Origin: an uncultured Flavobacterium sp.
GTDB taxonomy: Bacteria > Bacteroidota > Bacteroidia > Flavobacteriales > Flavobacteriaceae
Assembly (NCBI GenBank): GCA_945957245.1
Contig: CAMFLD010000048.1
Location: forward strand, 1 to 11,241
Reading direction: 5' to 3'
DNA: 11,241 nt
In this document: piece after piece, positions 6,650-11,241 of the stretch
Position numbering within the stretch: the first letter of the stretch is position 1
How the letters are laid out: each line of letters opens with the position of its first letter
Program-made: the position numbers and the translations under genes
Notes under the pieces: model-generated
The model's input: the letters and a program-made list of their open reading frames with translations, nothing else
The model's database searches: none
What the model was told of the DNA's origin: nothing

Positions 6650-6691
6650 TAGCGGGAACAGGACTCGAACCTGTGACCTTCGGGTTATGAG
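6650..6691 (-). pseudogene. 3' half of a tRNA-Met(CAT) gene, truncated at the anticodon loop
   Basis: Reading the minus strand: anticodon loop CTCATAA (6691-6685, anticodon CAT at 6689-6687), stem CCCGA, variable AGGTC, T stem ACAGG, T loop TTCGAGT, T stem CCTGT, acceptor TCCCGCT and discriminator A. CCA is not encoded. The T stem pairs perfectly, so this half is well preserved. The 5' half is absent: the position that should hold the complement of CCCGA is AT-rich unrelated DNA (6692 onward). It could come from elongator tRNA-Met or a lysidine-type tRNA-Ile, both with CAT. It is best explained as an attachment-site remnant from integration of an element into the tRNA gene. Confidence 0.85.
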
Positions 6692-6875
6692 TTTAAATTG
6701 AGTTAATTTATAACCTAAAACAAACCTTTTACCGCTCTTTATTGAAGCCATTTTTTTAAAACCGTATGCGATTTAGTATGCATTGATTAGTAAAAATGAA
6801 CAGTAATTATTAGCTAATATACTATTTTTTTAAATTAACTGCAAAAAATTAACCTAGGCAAGCATATTTGTAAAT

Positions 6876-6914
6876 ACCGTAAAAACCCTATGCAAAATAC
6901 CGTGTTTTTACTGT
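6876..6914. repeat. Imperfect inverted repeat upstream of the T9SS-substrate gene
   Basis: ACCGTAAAAAC (6876-6886) and GTTTTTACTGT (6904-6914) pair at 10 of 11 positions across a 17-bp spacer. AAATACCGT occurs as a direct repeat (6872-6880 and 6895-6903, allowing the overlap). Such an arrangement could be a regulator site, but no regulator is known here. Confidence 0.4.
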
Positions 6915-6961
6915 TAACAAAAAGTTTAAATAGCTGTAATATTGTTTTTAAAATATAATGA

Positions 6962-6984
6962 AATGTACACTTTTAGTGTACATT
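6962..6984. promoter_or_regulatory. Perfect 9-bp inverted repeat, possible operator
   Basis: AATGTACAC (6962-6970) and GTGTACATT (6976-6984) are exact reverse complements around a 5-bp spacer. The right arm touches the TTG of the candidate promoter at 6983-7010, a position suited to control by a dimeric regulator. There is no T run, so it is not a terminator. Confidence 0.5.
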
Positions 6985-7010
6985 GATTTAATAAAAGCTT
7001 TTTACATTGC
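6983..7010 (+). promoter_or_regulatory. Weak candidate promoter of the propeller / RHS gene pair
   Basis: TTG (6983-6985), a 17-bp spacer and TACATTGC (7003-7010), a 6/8 match to TAnnTTTG, lie 28 bp before the ATG at 7039. The match is weaker than at era, der or the nuclease gene. Confidence 0.3.
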
Positions 7011-7038
7011 CTGTCACTAACCTCAATTAAATGTATTT

Positions 7039-8724
7039 ATGAAAAAACCGCTGCGCCTGCAACTGGCCTTTAGTTGCATTTTCATTGCCTTCTTTGTTGC
7101 TTCTGTCCATTCTCAGGACATTCTCTGGGAGAAAAGCTATGGAGGCAAACATTCTGAATATTTATTTGATGCTATTCCTACGCCTGATTATGGGTTTATT
7201 CTGGCCGGGAGTTCGTTGTCTCAAAAAACCGGCAACAAGACTGAAATTAATCGGGGCGACTTTGATTATTGGGTATGGAAAATGGACGAGAATGGAGAAC
7301 CAGGTTGGCAGAAAACACTTGGTAGTACAGGACAAGACATGTTGCGAAGTATATTGCTAACCAATGATGGTGGATTTCTTTTAGCTGGCACATCCGATTC
7401 AAAGGCTAAAAAGACAGATGGTGCTCCCAAAGGAGAATTTCATGATGCTGACCGAAAATCATTAAGTAGAGGACTTTCTGATTTTTGGATTATTAAGCTC
7501 AATGCAAAAGGTGACGAAGAATGGCAAAAGACTTTTGGCGGCTCTGGTCAGGACGAATTAAGTTGTGTAATTAAAACGAGAGATGGAGGTTTTTTAATTG
7601 GAGGTTCAAGCAATTCAAAGACGTCAGGAGAAAAAAGCGAAGACTGTTTTGGAGGATTAGATTACTGGGTTATTAGGATTGATAATACAGGTAAAATAAT
7701 ATGGCAAAAAACTTTTGGCGGAAAATATAATGATGAACTGAAAAGTATAAGTTTATCTCAAGACGGAGGTTTTATACTTGGAGGCAGTTCAAATTCTACT
7801 ATTTCTGGAAACAAATTAGAAAATAATATCGGTTTAAGTGATTATTGGATTATCAAATTGGATAAAGACGGCAATGAAGTATGGCAAAAGACCATTGGAG
7901 GTAAAGCAGATGATCAGTTGGCTGTTGTAAAAACCTGTATTGACGGAAACTATATTTTAGGAGGAAATTCAAATTCTGAAAGTGGTGGAAACAAGAAGAG
8001 TTCTAATGAAAGCGGAACCGATTTCTGGATACTAAAAATTGATAAAGACAGTCAGGAGATCCTTTGGCAGGAGACTTATAATATTGCTAAAACAGACATC
8101 CTGACTTCACTAGTGGAGAATGAGGATAAAACGATTCTGATTGGTGGATATGCGCAGGGAGAACCTGCTAAGAAGCAAGATAAAAGAAGTAAGAGGCAAG
8201 ATGGAGATGTTAAAATGAAAAAAGGAACGGATGATTATGTAGCGCTTAAAATAAATGAGAAAGGTGAGGAATTGTGGCGTAAGGATGTTGGTAGTGATGC
8301 TCAGGATATACTAATAAAAGTTATTGAAACCCGAGATGGAGGTTATCTTATGACCGGAACCAGTAAAACAATATTGTCCACCAGTGGAGGAGCTAAAGCA
8401 ACTGGTGACAGAAGCAGTGGTAAAGGCAGTAATGATTTTTGGGTAGTAAAACTCAAGGATAAGCAAAAGCCTAAAGAAGATAAAAAGCCTGTGGAAGCTA
8501 TACCAAATCCTGCAATGGATTATACCAACATAATAATAGGATATGATTATGCAAAAGGTACGGCTACTGTTGTGGATTTAGCAGGACATATTTTGCAGCA
8601 ATTTGAAATAACTGACAGAACTGTTCCGATTGATTTACAAAACTATCCTGAAGGAGTCTATATAGTGAATATCAAAACAGATGTTCAAAATAGTGGTGTG
8701 AAGGTGATTAAACAAAGCCACTAA
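7039..8724 (+). CDS. Exported seven-repeat beta-propeller-like protein with T9SS type A sorting domain
   Basis: The 561-residue protein starts with a signal peptide (about 1-25, ending VHSQ). Seven repeats follow, marked by W-(E/Q/R)-K-x-(Y/F/L)GG-like starts at Trp 30, 90, 162, 222, 282, 343 and 413. Each continues with a DGGF(L/I)(L/I)GG(S/T)S core and a D(Y/F)W(I/V)(I/V)K(L/I)D end. Seven repeats of about 60-72 residues suggest a closed seven-bladed beta-propeller. Residues 470-485 form a Lys-rich linker. Residues 487-561 (AIPNPAMDYTNI, LQNYPEGVYIVNI, KVIKQS) match a type A T9SS sorting domain, so the protein should cross the outer membrane and stay on the surface or be released. Its function is unknown; it could be an adhesion or scaffold protein. 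The RHS gene begins 40 bp downstream, suggesting an operon. Confidence 0.88.
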   Translation: MKKPLRLQLAFSCIFIAFFVASVHSQDILWEKSYGGKHSEYLFDAIPTPDYGFILAGSSLSQKTGNKTEINRGDFDYWVWKMDENGEPGWQKTLGSTGQDMLRSILLTNDGGFLLAGTSDSKAKKTDGAPKGEFHDADRKSLSRGLSDFWIIKLNAKGDEEWQKTFGGSGQDELSCVIKTRDGGFLIGGSSNSKTSGEKSEDCFGGLDYWVIRIDNTGKIIWQKTFGGKYNDELKSISLSQDGGFILGGSSNSTISGNKLENNIGLSDYWIIKLDKDGNEVWQKTIGGKADDQLAVVKTCIDGNYILGGNSNSESGGNKKSSNESGTDFWILKIDKDSQEILWQETYNIAKTDILTSLVENEDKTILIGGYAQGEPAKKQDKRSKRQDGDVKMKKGTDDYVALKINEKGEELWRKDVGSDAQDILIKVIETRDGGYLMTGTSKTILSTSGGAKATGDRSSGKGSNDFWVVKLKDKQKPKEDKKPVEAIPNPAMDYTNIIIGYDYAKGTATVVDLAGHILQQFEITDRTVPIDLQNYPEGVYIVNIKTDVQNSGVKVIKQSH

Positions 8725-8764
8725 TTACAATTCAATTTTTACATATTAATTTTAAACTCATCTC

Positions 8765-11241
8765 ATGAATACACGAATACTAAAAAAAATCATTTTGGTT
8801 TTTACAATAACAATTTTTCGATGTTTAGGACAGGCAGTACCTGTTGAATCATCATTAGCACCAAGAGTATTCTCCCCTAGTCCAAATGCGGCTTCTCTTG
8901 GAGCATACGGACAGATACCTATTACTCTTTATAATGGTCTACCTACAATTAATATTGAATTATATAAATTAAAGGCAGGTAATTATGAATTGCCAATTTC
9001 ATTATCATATAATCTTTCGAGTATAAAACCAGAAGAGAGACCAGGTTGGACAGGATTGGGGTGGAATTTAAATGCGGGGGGGGCTATAACCAGAATTGTT
9101 AAAGGAGGAGTGGATGAAGTAATGGCAGCAGATTTTACCGACCCGACTATTTTTTCTTATTATGACCACTACGGCAGGTTGAATACTATTAATTGGAGCA
9201 CCAATACCAGTTTGATTGACTATTATAATTGCGTCAAACCTCTTTTCCCTACTGGTACATGTGAGTATGCTGCACCAGACGAATTTATGTTTAATGTAGA
9301 CGGATTATCGGGAAGTTTTTATAAAAATCAGCTCGGTAATTGGGTTATTAAAGGAAATGAACACATAGATATAAAGGTTAATGAGGAAATAAAAAGTGAT
9401 TTTAAATTATATGAGAAAGGAAATCTTGCTCCCGACAATAAAACATTTCTAATTAAACGAATTATTTATGGCTTTACTTTGACCCGAGATGACGGAACTC
9501 AATACATATTTGGAAAAAATCCATCAGCAATTGAGTTTACGGCTGCTGCAAGTGTAAATGATGCTTTTCATTCTAATTTTGTTGCTAAAACATGGTATTT
9601 GACTAAGATAATACCCCCTAATAATGGAAACAGCATAAATTTTGAATACAAAACAAATGTAACTACAAGTCAAGCCAATACAGACGTATCTCATAAGGCT
9701 GTTTACAAACAATATGTATCAACTTCATTTCAATACGTTCATAATGTTGGTGATTTTGTCAGTCAATCTTTGTCTGACGGAATTCCTACTATAAAATATC
9801 TTGAACGTCAATATAATGTTTATTTGAGCCGGATAACAACTGATGATACTGAAATTATATTTGACAAGTCCTTATCTAATGATTTAGATTTCAATTTAAA
9901 TAATTCACCTTGGGGACCTTATGTAAATGATTATACTCTTCATTATGATGATGCTTACTTAAATGTTGCTCATCATTGGTATAAACTTGATGATTTCATT
10001 GTGAATAGTAAAAATGAAAATAAACAAGTCTATAAAGTAAATTTTAATTATTTGGAACAACCTACTAGTCGTCTTTTCTTAACCAGTATAGTAGAAAACG
10101 GTTTGACAAATGACACAACAAACAAAACACACAGCTTTGAATACAACCAAACTCCTTTACCTCCATATAACTCACAAAAAATAGATCATTGGGGCTTTTA
10201 TAATAACATGAATTTTTTTCAAAGTGTATCGCCATCAATACCAGGCCCTAATGGAAGTTTTAAATATTCGAAAGAACAGTTAAGAGATTTATATCCAAAT
10301 TATAGACAACCAAATCCAGCAGTAATGCAGGCTGGCGTTTTAACTAAAATCATTTTTCCCACTAAAGGCTTTACTGAATTTTATTATCAGCCTCACGATT
10401 TTTCAAAAGTAGTCAACAGAGACTTTAATAATTTTAGTTTAACAAATGCAAACAGTTCAAATGAGATTGCTGGTGGATTAAGAATCCAAAAGATTGTATC
10501 TAATCCAACAAATAATGGAATACCAGTTATTAAAGAGTATTTTTATGTTAAGGATTATAAAAATGGCGATATGTCTTCAAGTGGTATTTTAAGTGGAAGA
10601 CCACTATATTTTGAAGAAGGTTCAAGCAATAATCTAACTGTTTGGAAATTAAAAAGTAACTCAATAGTAGAATTGAGTAATACAAATGGAAACCATGTAA
10701 CATACACTAATGTTGTAGAAAAATTACAAGATGGTAGTTTTACTGAATTTACATTTACCAACCATGACAACGGATATATTGATAAAGCATCTAATGGTTA
10801 CATTTTTGTTGTTAATGACCCCAATATAGTATCAGTTTTAAACAATGATGCCCATCTTGTTTTCAATTCAATGGAATTAGAAAGAGGTAAATTACTTTTC
10901 GAAAAAAAATACAACAATCAATTTAATTTAGTTGAACAAAACAATTATTATTATAATGATGATATAAGTAGATTTAATAATGAAGTTAGATCTATAGATA
11001 TCTATCAAGATGTATTTGGTACAACTGTAGATCAAACTGCTTATGTATTAACAGATCAGGTAAAATCAATTACTAAAATGTCAGCTTATAGTATTTTTAC
11101 TCATCAGACTTTTTTGAAAAGAAAAGAAAATATCAGCTATGATTATAGTAATGGCTCTAATTTAACTACAACAACTGATTACATTTATACTAATTCCCCT
11201 AATTTCCATCAAAGAAAATCAGAGTCTTTTACAAATAGTAT
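8765..11241 (+). CDS. Large exported RHS/YD-type repeat protein (N-terminal 825 residues, runs off right edge)
   Basis: The frame is open from the ATG at 8765 to the window end, without a stop. Residues 1-22 are a signal-peptide-like segment (KKIILVFTITIF, ending CLGQA). The N-terminal region carries a pattern well known from large Bacteroidota RHS/YD proteins: SPNAASLGAYGQIPIT (about 39-54), a Tyr/Leu-rich strand region, and GWTGLGWNLNAGGAITR (about 95-111). Later parts show repeated Y/F-x-Y/F strand pairs, such as KVNFNYLEQ and TEFYYQPHD, consistent with the beta-rich RHS shell build-up. Typical members exceed 1,000 residues and end in an RHS core with a variable, often toxic, C-terminus that cannot be seen here. 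It follows the T9SS-sorted propeller gene by 40 bp and is probably co-transcribed. Base use is more A/T-rich than in era or der, fitting an accessory gene. Confidence 0.85.
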   Translation, partial: MNTRILKKIILVFTITIFRCLGQAVPVESSLAPRVFSPSPNAASLGAYGQIPITLYNGLPTINIELYKLKAGNYELPISLSYNLSSIKPEERPGWTGLGWNLNAGGAITRIVKGGVDEVMAADFTDPTIFSYYDHYGRLNTINWSTNTSLIDYYNCVKPLFPTGTCEYAAPDEFMFNVDGLSGSFYKNQLGNWVIKGNEHIDIKVNEEIKSDFKLYEKGNLAPDNKTFLIKRIIYGFTLTRDDGTQYIFGKNPSAIEFTAAASVNDAFHSNFVAKTWYLTKIIPPNNGNSINFEYKTNVTTSQANTDVSHKAVYKQYVSTSFQYVHNVGDFVSQSLSDGIPTIKYLERQYNVYLSRITTDDTEIIFDKSLSNDLDFNLNNSPWGPYVNDYTLHYDDAYLNVAHHWYKLDDFIVNSKNENKQVYKVNFNYLEQPTSRLFLTSIVENGLTNDTTNKTHSFEYNQTPLPPYNSQKIDHWGFYNNMNFFQSVSPSIPGPNGSFKYSKEQLRDLYPNYRQPNPAVMQAGVLTKIIFPTKGFTEFYYQPHDFSKVVNRDFNNFSLTNANSSNEIAGGLRIQKIVSNPTNNGIPVIKEYFYVKDYKNGDMSSSGILSGRPLYFEEGSSNNLTVWKLKSNSIVELSNTNGNHVTYTNVVEKLQDGSFTEFTFTNHDNGYIDKASNGYIFVVNDPNIVSVLNNDAHLVFNSMELERGKLLFEKKYNNQFNLVEQNNYYYNDDISRFNNEVRSIDIYQDVFGTTVDQTAYVLTDQVKSITKMSAYSIFTHQTFLKRKENISYDYSNGSNLTTTTDYIYTNSPNFHQRKSESFTNS
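9076..9083 (+). repeat. G8 homopolymer inside the RHS gene
   Basis: Eight consecutive G span the codons for Ala104-Gly-Gly-Ala107 of the conserved NAGGA motif. Other glycines of this gene mostly use GGA or GGT, so the run of GGG codons stands out. With eight G the frame is open. Confidence 0.9.

Larger units (their letters stand above)
5872..6651 (-). repeat. 363-bp tandem array: GIY-YIG gene + tRNA-like 3' half + terminator
   Basis: Unit 1 is 5872-6234 and unit 2 is 6235-6597. The third copy begins at 6598 and keeps identity, apart from the 3-nt hairpin loop, to 6651, where it passes into a genuine tRNA 3' end. Counting by eye I find 7 mismatches in 363 positions between units 1 and 2, so the duplication is recent or homogenised. 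Reading the minus strand, each unit is: ATG and GIY-YIG gene, tRNA-like segment, terminator hairpin, then an A/T-rich 13-bp leader ending right before the next ATG. The leftmost unit ends with a lone ATG (5874-5872) that is followed by unrelated DNA. The array lies between the MFS gene and the tRNA remnant. Confidence 0.95.
6692..7038. other. AT-rich intergenic stretch, presumed island edge and control region
   Basis: These 347 bp hold no convincing gene on either strand. The part next to the tRNA remnant (6692-6760) is AT-rich and unrelated to the missing tRNA 5' half, as expected for the end of an inserted element. The right half contains two inverted repeats and a possible promoter, listed separately, that probably serve the gene starting at 7039. 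No integrase reading frame is visible. Confidence 0.6.

Noticed and set aside
5872..6651. CRISPR array or simple satellite
   Set aside because: The repeat unit is 363 bp, contains a gene, and has no short-repeat/spacer pattern.
6692..6780. Remnant of an integrase gene next to the tRNA fragment
   Set aside because: I could not find any frame with recognisable recombinase residues. The stretch is AT-rich and too short.

Overview
The window looks like chromosomal DNA from a Bacteroidota bacterium, most likely a Flavobacterium-like member of the Flavobacteriaceae. It is AT-rich, and its start codons sit behind A/T-rich leaders without Shine-Dalgarno sequences. Several genes are preceded by the Bacteroidota promoter pattern TTG-N17-23-TAnnTTTG. 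It encodes a two-part outer-membrane beta-barrel receptor, a probable type IX secretion (T9SS) substrate and a large RHS/YD-type surface protein.

Left part (1-3691, minus strand): a conserved housekeeping block. Reading leftwards it holds era (ribosome-assembly GTPase), der (double-domain ribosome-assembly GTPase) and the first 401 codons of a TonB-receptor-like outer-membrane protein that runs off the left edge. era and der each have a recognisable promoter. A terminator-like hairpin lies between der and the receptor gene.

Middle (3721-5860, plus strand): a secreted S1/P1-type zinc nuclease with all expected metal ligands, then a Bcr/CflA-like drug-efflux transporter of the major facilitator superfamily.

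Junction zone (5872-6691, minus strand): the most unusual part. An exact 363-bp unit occurs twice in tandem, plus a 54-bp start of a third copy. Each unit holds a complete 83-residue GIY-YIG nuclease gene, a degenerate 3' half of a tRNA, and an intergenic terminator hairpin. In the tRNA-like parts, two short blocks of a tRNA-Met(CAT) are replaced by 14-bp palindromes of the form TCCGCC-NN-GGCGGA. The array sits directly downstream of a real but truncated tRNA-Met(CAT) 3' half that is cut at the anticodon loop. This is the appearance of an integrase attachment-site remnant. I read the GIY-YIG units as a small tRNA-associated selfish or mobile module.

Right part (6692-11241, plus strand): an AT-rich regulatory stretch with inverted repeats, then a two-gene cluster. 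The first gene is a seven-repeat, beta-propeller-like protein with a T9SS type A sorting domain. The second, 40 bp downstream, is a very large RHS/YD-type exported protein that runs off the right edge and carries a G8 tract early in its frame. This part has an accessory character and probably belongs to a genomic island whose left edge is the tRNA remnant.
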